Assembly: GCA_024500155.1 (NCBI GenBank)
Contig: CM044868.1
Coordinates: forward strand, 37,735,665-37,799,664
Direction: 5' to 3'
DNA from: Chenopodium formosanum
Lineage: Eukaryota; Streptophyta; Magnoliopsida; Caryophyllales; Amaranthaceae
DNA: 64,000 nucleotides
In this document: piece by piece, positions 21,252 through 36,356 of the stretch
Layout of the letters: every line of letters starts with the position of its first letter
How positions within the stretch are numbered: position 1 is the first letter of the stretch
Translations under genes and position numbers: made by a program
The notes under the pieces: model-generated
Told to the model about the DNA's origin: nothing
The model's input: only the letters and a program-made list of their open reading frames with translations
Databases searched by the model: none

Positions 21252-24200
21252 ATTCAAAAAAAGTTTTTTGAATCAAATGAAAGTCAAACACATTCAAACA
21301 AATATTTTTTGATCGAAATAAAGCCATACACATTCAAAAAAAAAATTTTAATCAAATAAAAGTCAAACACATTCAAACAAATCTTTTTAGATCGAAATAC
21401 AGTCAAACACATTCGAACAAACCTTTTTGAATCAAAATAAAGTCAAACACATTCAAACATAGCTTTTTGAATTAAATGAAAGTCAAACACATTCAAACAA
21501 ATCTTTTTGAATCAGAAGAAAGTAAAACACATTCACACAAATTTTTTAGATCGAAATAAAGTCTAACACATTTAACAAATCTTTTTGGATTTAAATACAG
21601 TCAAACACATTCAAACCAAGCTTTTTGATTCAATAGAAAGTCAACACATTTAAACGGGAGATTTTGAATCAAAAGAAAGTCAAACACATTCTAACAAACC
21701 TTTTTGAATCAAATGAAAGTCAAACTCATTCAAACAAATCTTTTTAAATCAAATGAAAGTCAAACACATTCAAATATATCTTTTTTAATTAAATGAAAGT
21801 CAAACACATTCAAACAAATCCTTTTGAATGAAATGAAAGTTAAACTCATTCAAACAAATCTTTTTGGATCGAAATACAGTAAAACACATTTAAATAAAGC
21901 TTTATGAATGAAAAGAAAGTCAAACACATTCAAACAATTCTTTTTTAATCGAAAAAAAACTAAAAACTTATTCAAACAAAGTTTTTGGAATCAAAAGAAA
22001 GTCAAACACAATCAAACATAGCTTTCTGAATCAAATGAAAGTCAAACACATTCAAACAAAGCTTTTTGAAACAAATGAAAGTCAAACACATTCAAACAAA
22101 TATTTTTTTATCGAAATAAAGTCAAACACATTCAAACAAAGCTTTTTAAATTAAATAAAAGTCAAACACATTCAAACAAATCTTTTTAGATCGAAATACT
22201 GTGAAACACATTTGAACAAAGCTTTTTGAATCAAAATAAAGTCAAACACATTCAAACATAGATTTTTAAATCAAATGAAAGTCAAACACATTCAAACAAA
22301 GCCTTTTAAATCAGATGAAAGTCAAACACATTTAAACAAATCTTTTTAGATCGAAATAAAGTAAAACACATTTAAACAAAGCTTTTTAATTAATAGAAAG
22401 TCAATCACATTCAAACAAATCTTTTTGGATCGAAATACAGTCAAACACATTTAAACAAAGCTTTTAGATTCAAAAGAAAGTCAAACACATTCAAACGAAG
22501 GTTTTTGAATAAAAAGAAAGTCAAACGCATTCTTACAAACCTTTTTGAATAAAATGAAAGTCAAACACATTGAAACAAATCTTTTTAAATCAAATGAAAC
22601 TTAAACGCATTCAAACATAGCTTTTTTAATTAAATGAAAGTCAAACACATTCAAACAAATCCTTTTGAATAAAATGACATTTAAACACATTCAAACAAAA
22701 CTTTTTGGATCGAAATACAGTCAAACACATTTAAATAAAGCTTTATGAATCAAAAGAATGTCAAACACATTCAAACAATTCTTTTTGAATCGAAAAAAAG
22801 TAAAAAAACATTCAAACAAAGCTTTTTGAATCAAAATAAAGTCAAACACATTCAAACATAGCTTTTTGAATCAAATAAAAGCCAAACACATTTAAACAAA
22901 GCTTTTTGAATCAGATGAAAGTCAAACACATTCAAACAAATCTTTTTAGATCGAAATAAAGTCAAACACATTCAAACAAAGCTTTTTGAATCAAATAAAA
23001 GTCAAAAATATTCAAACAAATCTTTTTGGATCGAAATACAGTCAAACACATTCAAACAAAGCTTTTTGATTCAAAATAAAGTCAAACACATTTTTAATAA
23101 AGAATTTTTGAATCAAAAGAATGTCAAACACATTCAAACAAAGCTTTTTGAATCAAATAAAAGTCAAACACATTAAAACAAATCTTTTTAGCTCGAAATG
23201 CAGTCAAACACATTCAAACAAAGCTTTTTGAATCAAATGAAAGTGAAACTCATTCAAACAAATATTTTTAAATCATATGAAAGTCAAACACATTCAGTCA
23301 AAGCTTTTTGAATCAAATGAATGTCAAACACATTGAAATAAATCTTTTTGAATCGAAATATAGTAAAGGACATTCAAATAAAGCTTTTTGAATCAAATGA
23401 AAGTCAAACACATTCAAACAAAGCTTTTTGAATCAAATGAAAGTTAAACACATTCAAACGAAGCTTTTTGAATCAAATAAAGAGTCAAACACATTCAAAC
23501 TAATCTTTTTGGATTGAAATACAGTCAAACACATTCAAAAAAGCTTAATGAATCAAAAAAAAGTCAAACACATTCAAACAAATGCTTAATGAATCAAAAC
23601 AAAGTCAAACACATTGAAATAAAACATTTTTCATCAATTGAAAGTCAAATACATTCAAACAAATCTTTTTAAATTAAATGAAAGTCAAACACATTTAAAC
23701 ATAGCATTTTAAATCAAATGAAAGTCAAACACATTCAAACAATGCTTTTTGAATTAAATAAAAATCAAACACATTCAAATAAAGCTTTTTGAATCAAATG
23801 AAAGTCAAACACATTCAATTAAATCTTTTGAAATCGAAATAAAGTCAAACACATTCAAACAGAACTTTATGAATTTAAAAAAGTCAAACACATTCTAACA
23901 ATTTTTTTTTAATCAAAAAAAAAAAACACATTCAAACAAATGTTTTTGAATCAAATGAAAGTCAAACACTTTTAAACAAAGCATTTTGAATAAAATAAAA
24001 GTCAAACACATTCAAACATAGCTTTTTGAATCAAATGAAAGTCAAACACATTCAAACAAAGCTTTTTTAGTCAAATAAAAGTTAAATACATTCAAACAAT
24101 TCTTTTTAAATCAAATGAAAGTTAAACACATTCAAACAAAGGTTTTTGAATCAAATAAATTCAAACACATTCAAACAAAGCTTTTAAAATTAAATAAAAG

Positions 24201-27200
24201 TCAAACACATTCAAACAAATCTTTTTAGATCGAAATACTGTGAAACACATTCGAACAAAGCTTTTTGAATCAAAATAAAGTCAAACACATTCAAACATAG
24301 ATTTTTAAATCAAATGAAAGTCAAACACATTCAAACAAAGCCTTTTAAATCAGATGAAAGTCAAACACATTCAAACAATGCTTTTTGAATTAAATAAAAA
24401 TCAAACACATTCAAATAAAGCTTTTTGAATCAAATGAAAGTCAAACACATTCAATTAAATCTTTTTGAATCAATTGAAAGTCAAACATATTTAAACAAAT
24501 CTTTTTAGATAGAAATACAGTAAAAAATTTTCAAACAAAGCTTTTTAAATCAAATAAAAGTCAAACACATTCAAACAATGCTTTTTGAATCAAATAAAAT
24601 TCAAACACATTCAAACAAATACTTTTGGATCGAAATACTGTCAAACACATTCAAACAAAGCTTTTTGAATCAAATAAAAGTGAAACACATTCAAACAAAC
24701 CTTTTTGAATCAAATAAAAGTCAAACACATTCAAATGAATCTTTTTAAATCAAATGAAACTCAAACACTTTCAAACATAGGTTTTTGAGTCAAATGATAG
24801 TCAAACACATTCAAACAAAGTTTTTTGAATCAAATGAAAGTTAAACACATTCAAATAAATCTTTTTAAATCGAAATAAACTCAAACACATTAAAACTAAC
24901 TTTTTTGAAACAAATGAAAGTCAAACACATTCAAACAAAGCTTTTTGAGTGAAATGAAAGTTAAACACATTTAAACAAATCTTTTTGGATCAAAATACAG
25001 TCAAACACATTTAAACAAAGCTTTATGAATCAAAAGAAAGTCAAACACATTCAAACAATTCTTTTCGAATCGAAAAAAGTAAAAACACATTCAAACAAAA
25101 ATTTTTGAATCAATAGAAAGTCAAACACAATCAAACAAAGATTTTTGAAAAAAAATGAAAGTCAAACACATTCAAACAAATCTTTTAAAATCATATGAAA
25201 GTCAAACACATGCAAACATAACTTTTAGAATCAAATGAAAGTCAAACACATTCAAACAAAGCTTTTTGAATCAATTGAAAGTCAAACACATTCAAACAAA
25301 CATTTTTTGATCGAAATAAAGTCAAACACATTCAAACAAAGCTTTTTGAATCAAATAAAAGTCAAACACATTTAAACAAATCTTTTTAGATTGAAATATA
25401 GTCAAACACATTCGAACAAAGCTTTTTGAATCAAAATAAAGTCAAACACATTCAAACATAGCTTTTTGAATCAAATGAAAGTCCAACACATTCAAACAAA
25501 GCTGTTTGAATCAGATGAAAGTCAAACACTTTCAAACAAATCATTTTAGATTGAAATAAGGTCAAACACATTTAAACAAAGATTTTTGAATCAATAGAAA
25601 GTCAAACACAGTCAAGCAAATCTTTTTGGACCGAAATATAGTCAAACACATTCAAACAAAGTTTTTTGATTTAAAAGAAAGTCAAACAAATTCAAACGAA
25701 GGTTTTTGAATCAAAAGAAAATCAAACACATTCTAACAAACCTTTTTTAATTAAATGAAAGTCAAACACATCAAACAAATCCTTTTGAATGAATTGAAAG
25801 TTAAACACATTCAAACAAATCTTTTTGGATCGAATACAGTCAAACACATTTAAATAAAGCTTTATGAATCAAAAGAAAGTCAAACAAATTCAAACAATTC
25901 TTTTTGAATCGACAACAGTAAAAACACATTCAAACAAAGCTTTTAGAATCAAATGAAAGTCAAACACATTCAAACAAAGCTTTTGTAATCAAATGAAAGT
26001 CAAACACATTCAAACAAACCTTTTCAGATTGAAATACAGTCAAACACATTCAAACAAAGGTTTATGAATCAAAAGAAAGTTCAACACATTCTAACAATTC
26101 TTTTTTGAATCGAAAAAAAATATAACACATTTGAACAAAGTTTTTTTAATCAAAAGAAAGTCAAAGACATTGAAACAAAGGTTTTTGAATCAAATAAAAG
26201 TCAAACACATTCAAAAAAATATTTTTAAATCATATGAAAGTCAAACACATTCACACAAAGCTTTTTCAATCAAATGAAAGTTAAACACATTTAAACAAAG
26301 CTTTTTGAATCAAATGAAAGTCAAACACATTCAAACTAATCTTTTTGGATTGAAATACAGTCAAACACATTCAAAAAAGCTTAATGAATCAAAAGAAAGT
26401 CAAACACATTCAAACAAATGCTTAATGAATCAAAAGAAAGTCAAACACATTGAAACAAAGCATTTTTTATCAATTGAAAGTCAAATACATTCAAACAAAT
26501 CTTTTTAAATTAAATGAAAGTCAAACACATTTAAACATAGCATTTTAAATCAAATGAAAGTCAAACACATTCAAACAATGTTTTTTGAATTAATTAAAAG
26601 TCAAACACATTCAAATAAAGCTTTTTGAATCAAAAGAAAGTCAAACACACTCAAACAAAGCTTTTTGAATCAAATGAAAGTCAAACACATACAAACAAAT
26701 CTTTTTAGATCGAAATACAGTCACACACATTCAAACAAAGATTGATGAATCAAAAGAAAGTCAAACACATTCTAACAATTCTGTTTAAATAAAAAAAAAA
26801 AGTAAAACACCATCAAACAAAAAAAAATTTTAAATCAAAAGAAAGTCAAACTAATTTAAACAAAGCTTAATGAATCAAATGAAAGTAGAACACATTCAAA
26901 GAAATACTTTTAAATCATATTGAAGTCAATCACATGCAAACAATGTTTTTTGAATCTAATGAAAGTTAAACACATTCAAACAATTCTTTTTTAGTCGAAA
27001 AAAAGTAAAACACATTCAAACAAAGCTTTTTGAATCAAAAGAAAGTCAAACACATTCATACAAAGCTTTTTTTAATCTAATTAAAGTAAAACACATTCAA
27101 ACATAGCTTTTTGAATCAAACGAAAGTCAAACACATTCAAACAAAGCTTTTTAAATAAAATGAAAGTCAAACCCATTTAAACAAATCTTTTTAGATCGAA

Positions 27201-28965
27201 ATACAGTCAAACACATTAAACAAAGCTTTTTGATTCTAAAGAAAGTCAAACATATTCAAACATAGCTTTCTGAATCAAATGAAAGTCAAAAACATTCAAA
27301 CAAAGCCTTTTGAATCAAATGAAATTCAAACACATTTAAACAAATCTTTTTAGATCGAAATACAGTAAAAAAATTTCAAAAAAGCTTTTTGAATCAAATA
27401 AATGTCAAACACATTCTAACAAATCTTTTTGGATCGAAATACAGTCAAACACATTCAAACAAAGCTTTTTGATTCAAAAGAAAGTCAAACACATTCAAAC
27501 AAAGGTTTTTGAATCAAAATAAAGTCAAACACATTCAAATAAAGCTTTTTGAACCAAATAAAAGTCAAACACATTCAAACAAATCGTTTTAGATCGAAAT
27601 ACAGTCAAAAAAATTAAAATAAAGCTTTTTGAATCAAAATAAAGTCAAACACATTCAAACATAGCTTTTTGAATCAAATAAAAGCCAAACACATTCAAAC
27701 AAAGCTTTTTAAATCAGATGAAAGTCAAACACATTCAAACAAATCTTTTTAGATCGAAATAAAGTCAAACACATTCAAACAAAGCTTTTTGAATCAAATA
27801 AAAGTCAAAAACATTCAAACAAATCTTTTTTGATCGAAATACAGTCAAACACATTCAAACAAAGCTTTTTCATTCAAAAGAAAGTTAAACACATTTTTAA
27901 TAAAGAATTTTTGAATCAAAAGAAAGTCAAACACATTCAAACAAAACTTTTTGAATCAAATGAAAATCAAACACATTCAAACAAATATTTTAAAATCAAA
28001 TGAAAGTCAAACACATTCAAACAAAGCTTTTTGAATCAAATGAAAGTCAAACACATTCAAAAAATTCTTTTATAATTAAAATAAAGTCAAACACATTTAA
28101 ACAAAGCTTTTTGAATCAAATAAAAGTCAAACACATTCAAACAAATCTTTTTAGATAGAAATACAGTAAACAAAGCTTTTTGAATCAAAAAAAAGTCAAA
28201 CACATTCAAACTAAGGTTTTTAAATCAAAATAAAGTCAAACACATTCAAATAAAGCTTTTTGAATCAAATAAAAGTAAAACACATTCAAACAAATCGTTT
28301 TAGATCGAAATACAGTCAAACAAATTAAAACAAAGCTTTTTGAATCAAAATAAAGTCAAACACATTCAAACATAGTTTTTTGAATCAAATAAAAGCCAAA
28401 CACATTTAAACAAAGCTTTTTGAATCAGATGAAAGTCAAACACATTCAAACAAATCTTTTTAGATCGAAATAAAGTCAAACACATTCAAACAAAGCTTTT
28501 TGAATCAAATAAAAGTCAAAAATATTCAAACAAATCTTTTTGGATCGAAATACAGTCAAACACATTCAAACAAAGCTTTTTGATTCAAAATAAAGTCAAA
28601 CACATTTTTAATAAAGAATTTTTGAATCAAAAGAATGTCAAACACATTCAAACAAAGCTTTTTGAATCAAATAAAAGTCAAACACATTAAAACAAATCTT
28701 TTTAGCTCGAAATGCAGTCAAACACATTCAAACAAAGCTTTTTGAATCAAATGAAAGTGAAACTCATTCAAACAAATATTTTTAAATCATATGAAAGTCA
28801 AACACATTCAAACAAAGCTTTTTGAATAAGATGAAAGTCAAACACATTCAAACAAATCTTTTTAGATCGAAATAAAGTCAAACACATTCAAACAAAGCTT
28901 TTTGAATCAAATAAAACTCAAAAATATTCAAACAAATCTTTTTTGATCGAAATACAGTCAAACAC
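21252..28965. repeat. Satellite family B, unit 2 (7,714 bp)
   Basis: It has the same monomer order as unit 1 with rare substitutions. It is longer by about 402 bp because of an extra segment at about 28378-28800 that copies the stretch near 22860-23290 of the same unit. Confidence 0.88.
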
Positions 28966-31900
28966 ATTCAAAAAAAGTTTTTTGAATCAAATGAAAGTCA
29001 AACACATTCAAACAAATATTTTTTGATCGAAATAAAGCCATACACATTCAAAAAAAAAATTTTAATCAAATAAAAGTCAAACACATTCAAACAAATCTTT
29101 TTAGATCGAAATACAGTCAAACACATTCGAACAAACCTTTTTGAATCAAAATAAAGTCAAACACATTCAAACATAGCTTTTTGAATTAAATGAAAGTCAA
29201 ACACATTCAAACAAATCTTTTTGAATCAGAAGAAAGTAAAACACATTCACACAAATTTTTTAGATCGAAATAAAGTCTAACACATTTAACAAATCTTTTT
29301 GGATTTAAATACAGTCAAACACATTCAAACCAAGCTTTTTGATTCAATAGAAAGTCAACACATTTAAACGGGAGATTTTGAATCAAAAGAAAGTCAAACA
29401 CATTCTAACAAACCTTTTTGAATCAAATGAAAGTCAAACTCATTCAAACAAATCTTTTTAAATCAAATGAAAGTCAAACACATTCAAATATATCTTTTTT
29501 AATTAAATGAAAGTCAAACACATTCAAACAAATCCTTTTGAATGAAATGAAAGTTAAACTCATTCAAACAAATCTTTTTGGATCGAAATACAGTAAAACA
29601 CATTTAAATAAAGCTTTATGAATGAAAAGAAAGTCAAACACATTCAAACAATTCTTTTTTAATCGAAAAAAAACTAAAAACTTATTCAAACAAAGTTTTT
29701 GGAATCAAAAGAAAGTCAAACACAATCAAACATAGCTTTCTGAATCAAATGAAAGTCAAACACATTCAAACAAAGCTTTTTGAAACAAATGAAAGTCAAA
29801 CACATTCAAACAAATATTTTTTTATCGAAATAAAGTCAAACACATTCAAACAAAGCTTTTTAAATTAAATAAAAGTCAAACACATTCAAACAAATCTTTT
29901 TAGATCGAAATACTGTGAAACACATTTGAACAAAGCTTTTTGAATCAAAATAAAGTCAAACACATTCAAACATAGATTTTTAAATCAAATGAAAGTCAAA
30001 CACATTCAAACAAAGCCTTTTAAATCAGATGAAAGTCAAACACATTTAAACAAATCTTTTTAGATCGAAATAAAGTAAAACACATTTAAACAAAGCTTTT
30101 TAATTAATAGAAAGTCAATCACATTCAAACAAATCTTTTTGGATCGAAATACAGTCAAACACATTTAAACAAAGCTTTTAGATTCAAAAGAAAGTCAAAC
30201 ACATTCAAACGAAGGTTTTTGAATAAAAAGAAAGTCAAACGCATTCTTACAAACCTTTTTGAATAAAATGAAAGTCAAACACATTGAAACAAATCTTTTT
30301 AAATCAAATGAAACTTAAACGCATTCAAACATAGCTTTTTTAATTAAATGAAAGTCAAACACATTCAAACAAATCCTTTTGAATAAAATGACATTTAAAC
30401 ACATTCAAACAAAACTTTTTGGATCGAAATACAGTCAAACACATTTAAATAAAGCTTTATGAATCAAAAGAATGTCAAACACATTCAAACAATTCTTTTT
30501 GAATCGAAAAAAAGTAAAAAAACATTCAAACAAAGCTTTTTGAATCAAAATAAAGTCAAACACATTCAAACATAGCTTTTTGAATCAAATAAAAGCCAAA
30601 CACATTTAAACAAAGCTTTTTGAATCAGATGAAAGTCAAACACATTCAAACAAATCTTTTTAGATCGAAATAAAGTCAAACACATTCAAACAAAGCTTTT
30701 TGAATCAAATAAAAGTCAAAAATATTCAAACAAATCTTTTTGGATCGAAATACAGTCAAACACATTCAAACAAAGCTTTTTGATTCAAAATAAAGTCAAA
30801 CACATTTTTAATAAAGAATTTTTGAATCAAAAGAATGTCAAACACATTCAAACAAAGCTTTTTGAATCAAATAAAAGTCAAACACATTAAAACAAATCTT
30901 TTTAGCTCGAAATGCAGTCAAACACATTCAAACAAAGCTTTTTGAATCAAATGAAAGTGAAACTCATTCAAACAAATATTTTTAAATCATATGAAAGTCA
31001 AACACATTCAGTCAAAGCTTTTTGAATCAAATGAATGTCAAACACATTGAAATAAATCTTTTTGAATCGAAATATAGTAAAGGACATTCAAATAAAGCTT
31101 TTTGAATCAAATGAAAGTCAAACACATTCAAACAAAGCTTTTTGAATCAAATGAAAGTTAAACACATTCAAACGAAGCTTTTTGAATCAAATAAAGAGTC
31201 AAACACATTCAAACTAATCTTTTTGGATTGAAATACAGTCAAACACATTCAAAAAAGCTTAATGAATCAAAAAAAAGTCAAACACATTCAAACAAATGCT
31301 TAATGAATCAAAACAAAGTCAAACACATTGAAATAAAACATTTTTCATCAATTGAAAGTCAAATACATTCAAACAAATCTTTTTAAATTAAATGAAAGTC
31401 AAACACATTTAAACATAGCATTTTAAATCAAATGAAAGTCAAACACATTCAAACAATGCTTTTTGAATTAAATAAAAATCAAACACATTCAAATAAAGCT
31501 TTTTGAATCAAATGAAAGTCAAACACATTCAATTAAATCTTTTGAAATCGAAATAAAGTCAAACACATTCAAACAGAACTTTATGAATTTAAAAAAGTCA
31601 AACACATTCTAACAATTTTTTTTTAATCAAAAAAAAAAAACACATTCAAACAAATGTTTTTGAATCAAATGAAAGTCAAACACTTTTAAACAAAGCATTT
31701 TGAATAAAATAAAAGTCAAACACATTCAAACATAGCTTTTTGAATCAAATGAAAGTCAAACACATTCAAACAAAGCTTTTTTAGTCAAATAAAAGTTAAA
31801 TACATTCAAACAATTCTTTTTAAATCAAATGAAAGTTAAACACATTCAAACAAAGGTTTTTGAATCAAATAAATTCAAACACATTCAAACAAAGCTTTTA

Positions 31901-34160
31901 AAATTAAATAAAAGTCAAACACATTCAAACAAATCTTTTTAGATCGAAATACTGTGAAACACATTCGAACAAAGCTTTTTGAATCAAAATAAAGTCAAAC
32001 ACATTCAAACATAGATTTTTAAATCAAATGAAAGTCAAACACATTCAAACAAAGCCTTTTAAATCAGATGAAAGTCAAACACATTCAAACAATGCTTTTT
32101 GAATTAAATAAAAATCAAACACATTCAAATAAAGCTTTTTGAATCAAATGAAAGTCAAACACATTCAATTAAATCTTTTTGAATCAATTGAAAGTCAAAC
32201 ATATTTAAACAAATCTTTTTAGATAGAAATACAGTAAAAAATTTTCAAACAAAGCTTTTTAAATCAAATAAAAGTCAAACACATTCAAACAATGCTTTTT
32301 GAATCAAATAAAATTCAAACACATTCAAACAAATACTTTTGGATCGAAATACTGTCAAACACATTCAAACAAAGCTTTTTGAATCAAATAAAAGTGAAAC
32401 ACATTCAAACAAACCTTTTTGAATCAAATAAAAGTCAAACACATTCAAATGAATCTTTTTAAATCAAATGAAACTCAAACACTTTCAAACATAGGTTTTT
32501 GAGTCAAATGATAGTCAAACACATTCAAACAAAGTTTTTTGAATCAAATGAAAGTTAAACACATTCAAATAAATCTTTTTAAATCGAAATAAACTCAAAC
32601 ACATTAAAACTAACTTTTTTGAAACAAATGAAAGTCAAACACATTCAAACAAAGCTTTTTGAGTGAAATGAAAGTTAAACACATTTAAACAAATCTTTTT
32701 GGATCAAAATACAGTCAAACACATTTAAAAAAAGCTTTATGAATCAAAAGAAAGTCAAACACATTCAAACAATTCTTTTCGAATCGAAAAAAGTAAAAAC
32801 ACATTCAAACAAAAATTTTTGAATCAATAGAAAGTCAAACACAATCAAACAAAGATTTTTGAAAAAAAATGAAAGTCAAACACATTCAAACAAATCTTTT
32901 AAAATCATATGAAAGTCAAACACATGCAAACATAACTTTTAGAATCAAATGAAAGTCAAACACATTCAAACAAAGCTTTTTGAATCAATTGAAAGTCAAA
33001 CACATTCAAACAAACATTTTTTGATCGAAATAAAGTCAAACACATTCAAACAAAGCTTTTTGAATCAAATAAAAGTCAAACACATTTAAACAAATCTTTT
33101 TAGATTGAAATATAGTCAAACACATTCGAACAAAGCTTTTTGAATCAAAATAAAGTCAAACACATTCAAACATAGCTTTTTGAATCAAATGAAAGTCCAA
33201 CACATTCAAACAAAGCTGTTTGAATCAGATGAAAGTCAAACACTTTCAAACAAATCATTTTAGATTGAAATAAGGTCAAACACATTTAAACAAAGATTTT
33301 TGAATCAATAGAAAGTCAAACACAGTCAAGCAAATCTTTTTGGACCGAAATATAGTCAAACACATTCAAACAAAGTTTTTTGATTTAAAAGAAAGTCAAA
33401 CAAATTCAAACGAAGGTTTTTGAATCAAAAGAAAATCAAACACATTCTAACAAACCTTTTTTAATTAAATGAAAGTCAAACACATCAAACAAATCCTTTT
33501 GAATGAATTGAAAGTTAAACACATTCAAACAAATCTTTTTGGATCGAATACAGTCAAACACATTTAAATAAAGCTTTATGAATCAAAAGAAAGTCAAACA
33601 AATTCAAACAATTCTTTTTGAATCGACAACAGTAAAAACACATTCAAACAAAGCTTTTAGAATCAAATGAAAGTCAAACACATTCAAACAAAGCTTTTGT
33701 AATCAAATGAAAGTCAAACACATTCAAACAAACCTTTTCAGATTGAAATACAGTCAAACACATTCAAACAAAGGTTTATGAATCAAAAGAAAGTTCAACA
33801 CATTCTAACAATTCTTTTTTGAATCGAAAAAAAATATAACACATTTGAACAAAGTTTTTTTAATCAAAAGAAAGTCAAAGACATTGAAACAAAGGTTTTT
33901 GAATCAAATAAAAGTCAAACACATTCAAAAAAATATTTTTAAATCATATGAAAGTCAAACACATTCACACAAAGCTTTTTCAATCAAATGAAAGTTAAAC
34001 ACATTTAAACAAAGCTTTTTGAATCAAATGAAAGTCAAACACATTCAAACTAATCTTTTTGGATTGAAATACAGTCAAACACATTCAAAAAAGCTTAATG
34101 AATCAAAAGAAAGTCAAACACATTCAAACAAATGCTTAATGAATCAAAAGAAAGTCAAAC

Positions 34161-36356
34161 ACATTGAAACAAAGCATTTTTTATCAATTGAAAGTCAAAT
34201 ACATTCAAACAAATCTTTTTAAATTAAATGAAAGTCAAACACATTTAAACATAGCATTTTAAATCAAATGAAAGTCAAACACATTCAAACAATGTTTTTT
34301 GAATTAATTAAAAGTCAAACACATTCAAATAAAGCTTTTTGAATCAAAAGAAAGTCAAACACACTCAAACAAAGCTTTTTGAATCAAATGAAAGTCAAAC
34401 ACATACAAACAAATCTTTTTAGATCGAAATACAGTCAAACACATTCAAACAAAGATTGATGAATCAAAAGAAAGTCAAACACATTCTAACAATTCTGTTT
34501 AAATAAAAAAAAAAGTAAAACACCATCAAACAAAAAAAAATTTTAAATCAAAAGAAAGTCAAACTAATTTAAACAAAGCTTAATGAATCAAATGAAAGTA
34601 GAACACATTCAAAGAAATACTTTTAAATCATATTGAAGTCAATCACATGCAAACAATGTTTTTTGAATCTAATGAAAGTTAAACACATTCAAACAATTCT
34701 TTTTTAGTCGAAAAAAAGTAAAACACATTCAAACAAAGCTTTTTGAATCAAAAGAAAGTCAAACACATTCATACAAAGCTTTTTTTAATCTAATTAAAGT
34801 AAAACACATTCAAACATAGCTTTTTGAATCAAACGAAAGTCAAACACATTCAAACAAAGCTTTTTAAATAAAATGAAAGTCAAACCCATTTAAACAAATC
34901 TTTTTAGATCGAAATACAGTCAAACACATTAAACAAAGCTTTTTGATTCTAAAGAAAGTCAAACATATTCAAACATAGCTTTCTGAATCAAATGAAAGTC
35001 AAAAACATTCAAACAAAGCCTTTTGAATCAAATGAAATTCAAACACATTTAAACAAATCTTTTTAGATCGAAATACAGTAAAAAAATTTCAAAAAAGCTT
35101 TTTGAATCAAATAAATGTCAAACACATTCTAACAAATCTTTTTGGATCGAAATACAGTCAAACACATTCAAACAAAGCTTTTTGATTCAAAAGAAAGTCA
35201 AACACATTCAAACAAAGGTTTTTGAATCAAAATAAAGTCAAACACATTCAAATAAAGCTTTTTGAACCAAATAAAAGTCAAACACATTCAAACAAATCGT
35301 TTTAGATCGAAATACAGTCAAAAAAATTAAAATAAAGCTTTTTGAATCAAAATAAAGTCAAACACATTCAAACATAGCTTTTTGAATCAAATAAAAGCCA
35401 AACACATTCAAACAAAGCTTTTTAAATCAGATGAAAGTCAAACACATTCAAACAAATCTTTTTAGATCGAAATAAAGTCAAACACATTCAAACAAAGCTT
35501 TTTGAATCAAATAAAAGTCAAAAACATTCAAACAAATCTTTTTTGATCGAAATACAGTCAAACACATTCAAACAAAGCTTTTTCATTCAAAAGAAAGTTA
35601 AACACATTTTTAATAAAGAATTTTTGAATCAAAAGAAAGTCAAACACATTCAAACAAAACTTTTTGAATCAAATGAAAATCAAACACATTCAAACAAATA
35701 TTTTAAAATCAAATGAAAGTCAAACACATTCAAACAAAGCTTTTTGAATCAAATGAAAGTCAAACACATTCAAAAAATTCTTTTATAATTAAAATAAAGT
35801 CAAACACATTTAAACAAAGCTTTTTGAATCAAATAAAAGTCAAACACATTCAAACAAATCTTTTTAGATAGAAATACAGTAAACAAAGCTTTTTGAATCA
35901 AAAAAAAGTCAAACACATTCAAACTAAGGTTTTTAAATCAAAATAAAGTCAAACACATTCAAATAAAGCTTTTTGAATCAAATAAAAGTAAAACACATTC
36001 AAACAAATCGTTTTAGATCGAAATACAGTCAAACAAATTAAAACAAAGCTTTTTGAATCAAAATAAAGTCAAACACATTCAAACATAGCTTTTTGAATCA
36101 AATAAAAGCCAAACACATTCAAACAAAGCTTTTTGAATAAGATGAAAGTCAAACACATTCAAACAAATCTTTTTAGATCGAAATAAAGTCAAACACATTC
36201 AAACAAAGCTTTTTGAATCAAATAAAACTCAAAAATATTCAAACAAATCTTTTTTGATCGAAATACAGTCAAACACATTCAAACAAAGCTTTTTTATTCA
36301 AAATAAAGTCAAACACATTTTTAATAAAGAATTTTTGAATCAAATGAAAGTTAAAC
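34161..36356. repeat. 2,196-bp higher-order repeat, unit 1 of 3
   Basis: It runs from ACATTGAAACAAAGCATTTT to the base before the same landmark at 36357. The length is about 55 monomers. Confidence 0.9.
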
